Shown: positions 50,043 through 59,759 of the stretch, in pieces
Numbering within the stretch: the stretch's first letter is position 1
Layout of the letters: each line of letters starts with the position of its first letter
Assembly (NCBI GenBank): GCA_020002185.1
Contig: CM034534.1
Location: forward strand, 63,240,731 to 63,304,730
Direction: 5' to 3'
Origin: Paraescarpia echinospica
Lineage: Eukaryota > Annelida > Polychaeta > Sabellida > Siboglinidae
Length of the DNA: 64,000 bases
The notes under the pieces: model-generated
Databases searched by the model: none
What the model was told of the DNA's origin: nothing
The model's input: only the letters and a program-made list of their open reading frames with translations
Position numbers and translations under genes: made by a program

Positions 50043-50582
50043 CCTGGCGAATGTCGTTGACATGACGACAACGTCTGCAATGCAGATCAACGTCAACATC
50101 GCTGACACTCTGGGGCAGGTACTTGAAGATGGAGTCGGAGAACACTGCCACCAAGTAGGACATGTTGCAGATCAAAGTCAACATCGCTGACACTCTGGGG
50201 CAGGTACTTGAAGATGGAGTCGGAGAACACTGCCACCAAGTAGGACATGTTGCAGATCATCGTCAACATTGCTGACACTCTGGGGCAGGTACTTGAAGAT
50301 GGAGTCGGAGAACACTGCCACCAAGTAGGACATGTTGCAGATCAAAGTCAACATCGCTGACACTCTGGGGCAGGTACTTGAAGATGGAGTCGGAGAACAC
50401 TGCCACCAAGTAGGACATGTTGCAGATCATCGTCAACATTGCTGACACTCTGGGGCAGGTACTTGACCACTGCCACCAAGTAGGACATGTTGCAGATCAA
50501 AGTCAACATCGCTGACACTCTGGGGCAGGTACTTGAAGATGGAGTCGGAGAACACTGCCACCAAGTAGGACATGTTGCAGAT
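50043..50582 (-). pseudogene. Exon 1 (block I, nucleophile Ser) of an SGNH-hydrolase-type gene, internally amplified
   Basis: The single-copy version would read ICNMSYLVAVFSDSIFKYLP..VDVDLHCRRCRHVNDIRQ and end at CCAGG|GTAAGA (phase 1, matching exon 2). The SDSIF string corresponds to the GDS nucleophile block I and the CRRCRHVNDI string to the following strand. In this copy an 85-bp piece covering block I is present six times. Since 85 is not a multiple of three, each extra copy shifts the frame, and long translations end in stops. The exon is almost certainly non-functional as it stands. Confidence 0.68.
50093..50582. repeat. 85-bp tandem repeat, six copies, within the SGNH block-I exon
   Basis: Copies start at about 50093, 50178, 50263, 50348, 50433 and 50503; the fifth is 70 bp because of a 15-bp loss. 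Two variants alternate (CAGATCAAAGTCAACATCG and CAGATCATCGTCAACATTG), giving a 170-bp dimer. The string GATCTGCA, present at both ends of the ancestral piece, is the likely exchange site. Confidence 0.93.
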
Positions 50583-50928
50583 CTGCAATCCAATAACCAC
50601 AGTAGTTCACAATCGAGTAGTCCAAGCAAAAGCTATCAAAGTATCAAAAGCGAGCAGCGAGCAGCGAACAAAACAAGTCTTTCATCCAAATGAATAAGCA
50701 GATTTGTGACACACCATTACAAACAATTATTTGTTATATAGATGGAACCAGAGATTAAGGCCACACCTACTTCATGGAACCACTAATGCATGGTCTTGTA
50801 GCACAATCAAAACATGCAATCAGTTGGCTGAAATGCAATCGTACATGTAGGAGCCTAACTAGACTACAGAGGTGTTAGCCTAGCCCTAGGGCTAGGTGAT
50901 GACAGGCAGATGCATAATATCCACTTAC

Positions 50929-50999
50929 AGGTGTGCCTGATCCATGCTGTACTCAAAGGCAATAGCACTCAATCCACCTGGTCTTAACCTCGGCTGGGA
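50929..50999 (-). pseudogene. Possible upstream exon of the SGNH-type gene
   Basis: The minus strand has acceptor GATTTTACAG and donor CACCT|GTAAGT around 71 nt encoding a string ending AIAFEYSMDQAHL. A related sequence at about 51069-51115 (ASIVFVYSMDQ after an acceptor-like TTTTAG) looks like a partial duplicate without a donor. Joining to the 50582 acceptor is in frame with the second 85-bp copy only. Assignment to this gene is tentative. Confidence 0.4.
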
Positions 51000-51587
51000 C
51001 TGTAAAATCACACATAAACAAACAAACACACAAACATGAACAACATAACTGTCAGTGTTTAGACTGTGCTTTCCTTGATCCATGCTGTACACAAAGACGA
51101 TACTGGCCTTGGGTGTGAACCTAAAATCACAGGAAAACAAACAAGATTACTGCCTGTGTGTTTTGACTGCTGATTATAACCATGCTACTCTAAAATACGC
51201 CTACGTTGTGGAATTATGCAATGCAAGGCAGCCTACCACCAACTGTCATTACTGCAACATCTCTGTCAATTTTAATCCACTGGAATTCACTCCAATGCCC
51301 ACACTTCGAAAAACATTACGATTTATTTACTATTCACTGCCATTAAATGTAACATGAGGCGAAACGATTTATTGATAGTGTGTATAGTGAGAGTGTGCAT
51401 AGAAAACAACTGTCACTGTAACCGGGACCAACCAGTAGAATTATTTTATATATTTCTTAACTGCACGCACAGTTCGTTTAAAAATGTGGACGGACACATG
51501 AATGAAAACGCGCAAATCATTACCGCTTCTCTTCCTGTCCCGCCTGCGCGCTCATGTTCAAATTACTTCCGCATCCCCTTCCGTTAT

Positions 51588-51655
51588 GCATTGCGCGCGC
51601 AGACGTTACCGCCGATTTACCAACTTTCAGTGCCTTGCATCCGGGGCCTTTTTTT
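51588..51655. repeat. Dispersed GC-rich repeat, copy 2 (inverted relative to 41.2 kb)
   Basis: Reverse complement of the block at 41188-41250, about 85 percent alike by eye. Confidence 0.65.
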
Positions 51656-51734
51656 CTTTCTTTTTAACACAAACTTATGAAGAATAGTAGGATATTTTTA
51701 TTCCTACTAAACAACATCTGGCTATCAGGAAAAG

Positions 51735-52127
51735 GAGGTGCAGAAGAAAGAGGTTGATGTGAAGGGGATAGAAGTGAATGAAAATGAAGAGAATCGTGGC
51801 GCAGTTAAAGAAAGGGAGTCGGAAATGGGAGTACAAAAAGTGGTGGTAGACAGTTGAGTGGCCGTTCGATTTAACAGGAAATGGTACATGGCCCAGGTGG
51901 CGTGTATCACGACCGATGGCATATTTGAGGTAGCATACATGACCCGCACTCGAGGAAACTGGAAATGAGGGAGGCTTGAGGTTGGGATTGTGGAAGCCTC
52001 AGACATCATCAAGGTGGTAACACCTCCTACGGCGGTAGGCAATGTGTTCACCTTCAAGCCTCATGAAATAGAAGTTATAAAGAAATGCCATTCTATGGAG
52101 GAAAAGGATGATGATGATGACAAGTAG
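51735..52127 (+). pseudogene. Coding relic with Tudor-like tail domain and two in-frame TGA codons
   Basis: One plus frame reads a Glu/Lys-rich stretch, then VAVRFNRKWYMAQVACITTD, FEVAYMTRTRGNWK and VEASDIIKVVTPPTAVGNVF, ending EEKDDDDDK-stop at 52127. This layout recalls the WVxVxFxxKWYxGQV..DI..V..PP..VG..F tail domain seen in several transposon-linked invertebrate proteins; that is recall, not a search result. The frame is coherent for over 120 codons except for two TGA codons, each where a Trp would fit. The frame runs directly into the 23-bp minisatellite. Confidence 0.45.
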
Positions 52128-52574
52128 ACGATGTGATGGACACTGGACACTGAGTAGACCGTGTGATGGACACTGAGTAGACCGTGTGATGGAAACTGAG
52201 TAGACAGTGTGATGGACACTGGACACTGAGTAGACAGTGTGATGGACAATGAGTAGACAATGTGATGGACACTGGACACTGAGTAGACAGTGTGATGGAC
52301 ACTGAGTAGACAATGTGATGGACACTGAGTAGACAATGTGATGGACACTGAACACTGAGTAGACAGTGTGATGGACACTGGACACTGAGTAGACAGTGTG
52401 ATGGACACTGAGTAGACAATGTGATGGACACTGAGTAGACAATGTGATAGATACTGAGTAGACAATGTGATGGACACTGAGTAAACAATGTTACGGACAC
52501 TGAGTAGACAATGTGATGGACACTGAGTAGACAATGTGATGGACAATGAGTAGACAATGTGATGGACACTGAGT
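52112..52574. repeat. 23-bp minisatellite, left arm
   Basis: About 20 copies of GAGTAGACAATGTGATGGAC-ACT with shortened ten-base GACACTGGAC insertions. All three minus-strand frames of the consensus lack stops, which explains the several overlapping CPSHCLLSVHH-type frames. It is the left arm of one array interrupted by the 2.9-kb insertion. Confidence 0.96.
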
Positions 52575-52582
52575 AGTTAATG

Positions 52583-55509
52583 CAGGGCCTCACCCAGGAT
52601 GAAATTTTTGCCAGTCCAAATTTGTTCCGACGTGCTACAAAGCGCGGTCGGACATGCGATCGGACGCGCGATCGAACGTATTGAATGATAATTCCTAATT
52701 TGTATGTATATTTTTTGTTCAAAGCATGTTATTCACATTTTAATGCCACTTACAATATAGCACATACAAGTTGTTTCATTAGAACACATTTAATTGCCAC
52801 AATTTTCAAAATTACTAACAAAACTATAACAAATTAGCAAACATTTAATGTGGAATGCCAATTTTTATATACAATTAAAATGTGTGTATACAAATTGTAT
52901 ACAAGGTCTGATAGACTATGGAAGCTAATATTTGGAATTTTAAAGCATTCGATTTTTGTTGTACAAGTATCATATAATAATATTAAAAATACTACAGTTC
53001 GATTTTGTTTAATTTCTAAAACAAAATATTAGATTGACAAATATTTGTTTTAATAAGTCGCCATGCAATGGCCATAATCAGTTACAGTTATTAATTAAAA
53101 CATTGTGTACTCATGTTGCTGTAAATGTTTCAATTGTTAAACTATAAATCAGTCAAGACATTAATTAATTTAATTAGCAAGCGTCGCTCCATGCCTTTGA
53201 CCACCCAACACGCGACGAAACAACGCGCGACGAACGGGACTCGCCACGGCAAAAATAGTAACTAAATCTAGCACAGTCGTCGCACGCGCAGCCTGCATGC
53301 TCCACTGCAGGCTGATTATCGCAATCCTGTTAAAAATGATGCAACATCGTCGAACAAAATCTAGTTTCCGCACTTGTAAATCATGTTTAATTATCACACA
53401 ACATACATAATTTGAATTGTGGAAAACTGATAAATGGCATCGGTGATGCACGAAGTTGTATAACGGGCGATAACATATGTAAACCGACATGTTTACACTT
53501 CAACTGATCGTAACTTTTGTTTCTCTGACGGCATCGATTTCGTGTAATATCAACAGTCAGGGCTGCCTACCTGACAAAAACAATTTCCATAATGACCCCC
53601 GTCGCACCCCGCCCCGCTCCCTGGTCCACAAGGTTGCCAATCAAACCTTTCTCTGAAGTAGATACAGTGACAAGTTCAGCCTGTTGACGGTTCCTGGGAA
53701 TCCAGGAAGTTGCTCATTTAATCATCAAAAGTAGATAAACTTTGTTTCAAAAAAATTATTGTGTTGCTACACTGTAACTCCTGTCGGCAGGTTGTGGTTA
53801 GTACTTCAAAGGGATGCTTGTTTAGCAACATCCAATAAGTTACATTGTGTTAATTACAGCTGTCAAAGTCAAAGCCAATAACCATCCGATGAGCTTCTAA
53901 ATTTACAACACACAGCAGGAACATTATAATTATTACTAACAATCAATGACAAAGTTAAATTGTTGTATTCAAATAAAACCTTTCAATACAAAATTGATAG
54001 TTTTATATTGCAATTACAACAATTATAATACTCATTTTATATTAGTCTAAGACATTTTTTAATTATATCCATAACTTTCAGAAAACCATAACTAATTAAT
54101 GTAATTTAATGGTTCTACCTAACGTCATCTTCATTTATTTTTTTTACAATATAATTCTACACCTGTACATTTGTTTAATGTCTAGACGCGCATTAATGAC
54201 ACTAATAATAATATGCTCACGTGCCACGTGCCACGGGCCACGGCAGTCATCAGCAGGCTGGTGTCAGTCAAAGTTGTAACATTGTACACAGGCACAGCAA
54301 CGGATAACGTCACCGTACTGACTTTGTAGAACTTGTAGTGGATTAAATGTGTTGATAAATTGTAACAAGTGAATGAGACAGTTTCTTCAGGGCATCTCGA
54401 GCAGCAGTATTTATAGATTTAGCAATTATTTAAGTGTATAATTTTCTGTAGTCGGATATTTGTATTCCCGTAATACGGCGGCAGTTTCCGTAATGCCGTA
54501 ATCTGAGGTGAATTTCCGTAATGAATACGAAGAATCCGTAATGGTAGGCAGCCCTGCAACAGTGAACACCGACACATCTCCTCGTTGGTTGATTAAAAAC
54601 CATACGATCCCAATATGATTACAAGTAAGGGTTTTCGATTTGCCGCGACCTGTGTTTTTGCTAAAACCGTACCTTCGCGACGCGCCGTCGGCATGAAATT
54701 CTTAGCGCGCATTTTCGCTAAATCAAGGACGACAAGTTCGTCAAATGAAGGAATACTTCTAAAAACTTTATACCATTGTAAAAAATGTTATGTTGTCGTT
54801 CCAATGATATTAAATATGTATCATTTAACGCGGACTGAACGGTGTAAGGACTGCGTGACCGGTGGTTTGTCATAGTTTTGCACCAGATCTGGCCAGATCC
54901 AACAGCCGCAGCGGCCGATGTGGTAATGCTCGTTAGTTACTGTATTAGTCACTGTAGTCTGTTAGTGGTCGCCGGTGCCTTTGATGCGGTTACAATTACG
55001 TCTAGGAAATCGTTTGGGAACAGAAAGAGCGGATACTTCCCATGCCGTAATAATTACAGCAATACACTGAATTGGTGCCTGCGTAACATCACCCAATCAG
55101 TTCACTAAACTGTCCAATCGAACCTCGTCGTAATCGACGAGTGCTTATTGGAACTCCCCGCCCTGATTATTTGGTCTACGCAAATGTTGCCTGCTTTTCA
55201 AACAACCACCGCTAGCGATTAGGTGACAATTACCCTAGCAAGTCGAGGCCTTAATTGGTTTCTGGCGTGTGTCGGGCAGCTGGCCAGGCGATCCGGGTGG
55301 TCGATTTTCAAAACCAATCTCCCTAGATTTTGTAACTGGCTTCTCGGCAGTTTCAATGACGTCGTAAAAATGGCATGGACGGGCTGTCCAGCGCAAAAAT
55401 AGGCATGGACGGATATGGAAGGGCCAGCCTGGCGGACCCGTCCACGATCAATTTCATTCAATTTTACCCGTCCAAATGACGGGTGGACGGGTCTCTGAGT
55501 GAGGCCCTG
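52583..55509. mobile_element. hAT-like non-autonomous DNA transposon (2.93 kb) inside the minisatellite
   Basis: The left terminus is CAGGGCCTCACCCAG and the right terminus, read inverted, is CAGGGCCTCACTCAG (one mismatch in 15). It is flanked by a perfect 8-bp target-site duplication AGTTAATG (52575-52582 and 55510-55517). Termini starting CAGGG plus an 8-bp duplication are the signature of hAT elements. No transposase frame is recognisable inside. Short frames at 53.2-53.5 kb (minus) and 54.6-55.1 kb (plus) are unassigned. It hosts a second, nested element. Confidence 0.9.
53558..54556. mobile_element. Nested hAT-like non-autonomous element (999 bp)
   Basis: Perfect 14-bp inverted termini CAGGGCTGCCTACC are flanked by direct CAACAGT at 53551-53557 and 54557-54563 (7 bp; an eighth base mismatches). 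The right subterminal region carries several CCGTAAT strings within about 90 bp and the left has a TTTCCATAATG, as expected for clustered transposase-binding motifs. There is no coding capacity. Confidence 0.9.
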
Positions 55510-57312
55510 AGTTAATGTGATGGACACTGAGTAGACAATGTGATGGACACTGAATAGACAATATGATGGACGCTGAGTAGTTAATGTGATGGACACTGAG
55601 TATAGACAATGTGATGGACACTGAGTAGTTAATGTGATTGACACTGAGCAGACAATGTGATGGACACTGAGTAGACAATATGATGGACACTGAGTAGACA
55701 ATGTGATGGACACTGAGTAGTTAATGTGATGGACACTGAATAGACAGTGTGATGGACACTGAATAGTTAGTGTGATGGACACTGAGTAGATAATGTGATG
55801 GACACTGAATAGACAGTGTGATGGACACTGAATAGTTAGTGTGATGGACACTGAGTAGATAATGTGATGGACACTGAGTAGATAATGTGATGGACACTGA
55901 ATAGACAGTGTGATGGCCACTGAATAGTTAGTGTGATGGACACTGATTAGTTAATGTGATGAACACTGAGTAGACATTGTTACGGACACTGAGTAGACAA
56001 TGTGAAGGACACTGAGTAGACAATGTAATGGACACTGAGTAGTTAATGTGATGGACATAGAGTAGACAATGTGACGGACACTGAATAGACAGTGTGATGG
56101 ACACTGAGTAGACAATGTGGTAGACACTGGGTAGACGATGTGATGGACACTGAGTAGACAATGTGATGGACACTGAGTAGTCAATGTGATGGACACTGAG
56201 CAGACAATGTGATGGACACTGAGTAGACAATACGATGGACACTGAGTAGACAATGTGATGGACACTAAGTAGTTAATGTGATGGACACTGAGTAGATAAT
56301 GTGATGGACACTGAATAGACAGTGTGATGGACACTGAATAGTTAGTGTGATGGACACTGAGTAGATAATGTGATGGACACTGAGTAGATAATGTGATGGA
56401 CACTGAATAGACAGCGTGATGGCCACTGAATAGTTAGTGTGATGGACACTGATTAGTTAATGTGATGGACACTGAGCAGACAATGTGATGGACACTGAGT
56501 AGACAATATGATGGACACTGAGTAGACAATGTGATGGACACTGAGTAGTTAATGTGACTTATAAAAATAATTGTCTACTCAGTGGCTCACCAGTTAGTGT
56601 GATGGACACTGAGTAGATACTGTGATGGACACTGAATAGACAGTGTGATGGACACTGAATAGTTAGTGTGATGGACACTGAGTACATAATGTGATGGACA
56701 CTGAGTAGATAATGTGATGGACACTGAATAGACAGTGTGATGGCCACTGAATAGTTAGTGTGATGGACACTGATTAGTTAATGTGATGAACACTGAGTAG
56801 ACAATGTTACGGACACTGGGTAGACAATGTTACGGACACTGAGTAGACAATGTGATGGACACTGAGTAGACAATGTAATGGACACTGAATAGTTAGTGTG
56901 ATGGACACTGAGTAGATAATGTGATGGACACTGAGTAGATAATGTGATGGACACTGAATAGACAGTGTGATGGCCACTGAATAGTTAGTGTGATGGACAC
57001 TGATTAGTTAATGTGATGAACACTGAGTAGACAATGTTACGGACACTGGGTAGACAATGTTACGGACACTGAGTAGACAATGTGATGGACACTGAGTAGA
57101 CAATGTAATGGACACTGAGTAGTTAATGTGATGGACATAGAGTAGACAATGTGACGGACACTGAATAGACAGTGTGATGGACACTGAGTAGACAATATGG
57201 TAGACACTGGGTAGACGATGTGATGGACACTGAGTAGACAATGTGATGGACACTGAGTAGTCAATGTGATGGACACTGAGTAGACAATGTGATGGACACT
57301 GAGTAGACAATG
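55510..57312. repeat. 23-bp minisatellite, right arm with higher-order structure
   Basis: About 78 copies of the same 23-mer. A marker variant (GTGATGGCCACTGAATAG, followed by GATTAGTTAATGTG) recurs near 55910, 56418, 56740 and 56970, showing amplification of multi-unit blocks (spacings close to multiples of 23). Near 56565-56600 the array is broken by TTATAAAAATAATTGTCTAC followed by a short inverted unit. Confidence 0.95.
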
Positions 57313-58600
57313 TTAAAAACGTTATCATACCAGTGTTGCCGATTTGTAACGTTATATTTGTATGTAAGTACATATGTTGTATTTGTTAACCTTTTTATAA
57401 ATACAATTGGTTTAATGTTCGAATAGTGCCGAGTTATTGCCCAAACAATTTATTTGCAGACAACACCCAGTGTAGTAAATAATGTAAAGACAGTTTAAAA
57501 TGCAATAACATATATCACAGTAATAAAATATGGCGACTACAGTGAAGAAAATGTTAAAATAAAAGATATTATCCCACAACGCTAGCACTCGGAATACAAC
57601 GAAGAGGACAGACGAGAACAAGGTATACATGCATAAGGGATACACATGTGGCTAACAGTGCTATATAAACAACATATACTAAGGCACTTTCTCAATTTAC
57701 TGTTAATCGTGATTTTCAAAATTGTTTTATCGTCCGAGTACCATATTTTCTGAGTGTCCTGTGCTAAAAATGTGCAGGCTGTGATCATAACATAAATACC
57801 AATGGATAACATACATTCTCCCCATAAACATGAACAGTATGCCCATAACTACTACGTGTTTGTCTTGTTGTACAAGTAATGACAACAATGCAGAAATATA
57901 AAATATACGATTGTTCGACAACTTTAGTACTAGGAATACAAAAAAGAGGACAGCAGAGAACAAGGTATTCATACATGAGGGATACATATGTGGCCAATAT
58001 TGCAACATAAACAACATGTACTAAGGCACTTTCATAATTTACTGCTAATGATTAATATTCCAGATTCTATACTGATTTAAAAAATTGTGTTATCGTCCGA
58101 GTACCATTTTGTCTGAGTGTCTTGTGCTACAAATTTGCAGGTTACGTCCATAACATAAATACCAATGGATAAAACACATCGTCGTGTTTGTCTTAATGTA
58201 CAAGTAATGACAACACATTCGGAAAATAGAGTGGGACAATATTGAAGTGCAAACAAAACTTCACCGCACTCTGACAACTCTAAATAAATACCCCCCCCCA
58301 AGTCACGCCGTTATAACATATGTCTACATGTTATCCATTGCCAAAAAGTTAAATATCCAACAAAACACCATTGTACTTTGGGTTATGTCCTGTCAACGGA
58401 CGATAATTTGTGGTCCTCGGATGATAACTTATAGAACACACCTTTGAAGTTCAAGCAACTATAAAATCGTCAATTTTGTGAATTAGTGTGCCCAATTATT
58501 GGTGAAGCGCCTCAATCATGCACAATCAATACCACAACTGAACAAAAGATCCAGTCAATTCTATTTTCGACCTTGTGTGAAGCCCCAAGACCCCCGTTCG
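57313..58600. other. Intergenic region with an internal ~360-bp duplication
   Basis: Two related stretches (about 57590-57840 and 57930-58200) share GGAATACAA-GAAGAGGACAG, GAGAACAAGGTATWCATRCAT, TACTAAGGCACTTTC, TTATCGTCCGAGTACCAT, GAGTGTC-TGTGCTA and CATAACATAAATACCAATGG. No coding function is recognised in the minus-strand frames spanning them. Confidence 0.7.
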
Positions 58601-58778
58601 TTGGATTTGACCATATGCGCACTCACACTTGAGAAAACCCTACCCGTGTGACATATGCGGTAGAAAGTTTGCATGTACTAGCAATCTAAAGCTGCATGTG
58701 CACACTGACACTGGTGAGAAACCTTATGTATATGATATGTGTGGTGCTCGATTTTCACTGCGATGCAATCTAAAGGAC
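58600..58778 (+). pseudogene. C2H2 zinc-finger relic cut by a minisatellite
   Basis: One complete finger is readable (KPYPCDICGRKFACTSNLKL-HVH), preceded out of frame by DHMRTHT and a TGA. A second finger follows the linker TGEKPYVYDMCGARFSLRCNLK, with the first Cys replaced by Tyr. The finger breaks off directly after NLK, where the 26-bp repeats begin. Confidence 0.78.
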
Positions 58779-59045
58779 GCTCTATTTGAGCCAATGATAG
58801 TCCTGCTCTATTTGAGCCAATGATAGTCCTGCTCTATTTGAGCTAATGATAGTCCTGCTCTAGTTGAGCCAATGATAGTCCTGCTCTATTTGAGCCAATG
58901 ATAGTCCTGCTCTATTTGAGCCAATGATAGTCCTGCTCTATTTGAGCCAATGATAGTCCTGCTCTATTTGAGCCAATGATAGTCCTGCTCTATTTGAGCC
59001 TATGACAGTCCTGCTCTATTTGAGCCAATGATAGTCCTGCTCTAT
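58779..59045. repeat. 26-bp minisatellite, ten copies
   Basis: Unit GCTCTATTTGAGCCAATGAT-AGTCCT, nearly identical between copies, starting inside the zinc-finger relic. Confidence 0.96.
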
Positions 59046-59349
59046 ATCCCATGTTTGAGACTCTGCCGTCGGGCCGCCGTTTTAGGTGCCCCTCGTGCAA
59101 AACAAACAGGGAGAAGTTATCTTTTATTCCTGTTGCAATCAGTCTTTTTAACGATGTGAAATGACTGTAGTGTGTGTATGTTCTACATATTTAGCAGTCA
59201 CGGTGTGAAGAAATGCACTCCGTGTGTTCATGTCATAAATTATTCTTTGTGACCATGATGAAGTGTGCCAGTAATACGATGTTATATTTTAATATTTATT
59301 GTATTGATTGATTGATTGAAGGGGTATATGCGCAGGCACACTGACTAGG

Positions 59350-59735
59350 GTGGGGCACGTTCCACTCAGAATGTTTTTTCACTCAGTACCTCTTCTGAGG
59401 TCTGCATTGGCTTCTAGTCCGATTATTCGATTGTCCGATATCGTATTATTTTTAAGATCTCTACCATTTCCTACCAGGTACTTTCATATAAACAACCAGC
59501 ATATTTATATGCATTGCTTACTTCTGTTTAAAAAGCCTATCCTGCTTCGATCATCTAGTTCCGATTTACTTTTTGTTCCTACAGTCAATATTAAAACTTA
59601 GGCATTTTCTGTTGCTGCACCAACTCTCTGGAATATGCTCCCCCTTAGTGTTAGATTAGTTGAAACTATTACACAATTTCGCCGTCATTTAGAAACTTAC
59701 CTTTATAACCTTGCGTATCCACCTTAGCTCCCTGC
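59350..59735 (+). mobile_element. 3' tail of a decayed non-LTR retrotransposon
   Basis: The plus frame ends SSSDLLFVPTVNIKT, then a TAG, then AFSVAAPTLWNMLPLSVRL and FRRHLETYLYNLAYPP. The FSVAAPxLWNxLP string is a well-known C-terminal signature of jockey/CR1/L2-type reverse transcriptase proteins. One in-frame stop and 5' truncation mark it as dead. It is a different family from the 23.25 kb element. Confidence 0.82.
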
Positions 59736-59759
59736 CGTATAGATCTATATGTTGACGAA

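Noticed and set aside
52061..57373. Overlapping CPSHCLLSVHH-type minus-strand frames
   Set aside because: A 23-bp unit rotates through all three frames and none has a stop in the consensus, so these are by-products of the minisatellite.
42001..59045. Possible CRISPR arrays in the tandem-repeat regions
   Set aside because: Repeats are directly abutting with no unique spacers, there are no cas genes and the genome is eukaryotic.
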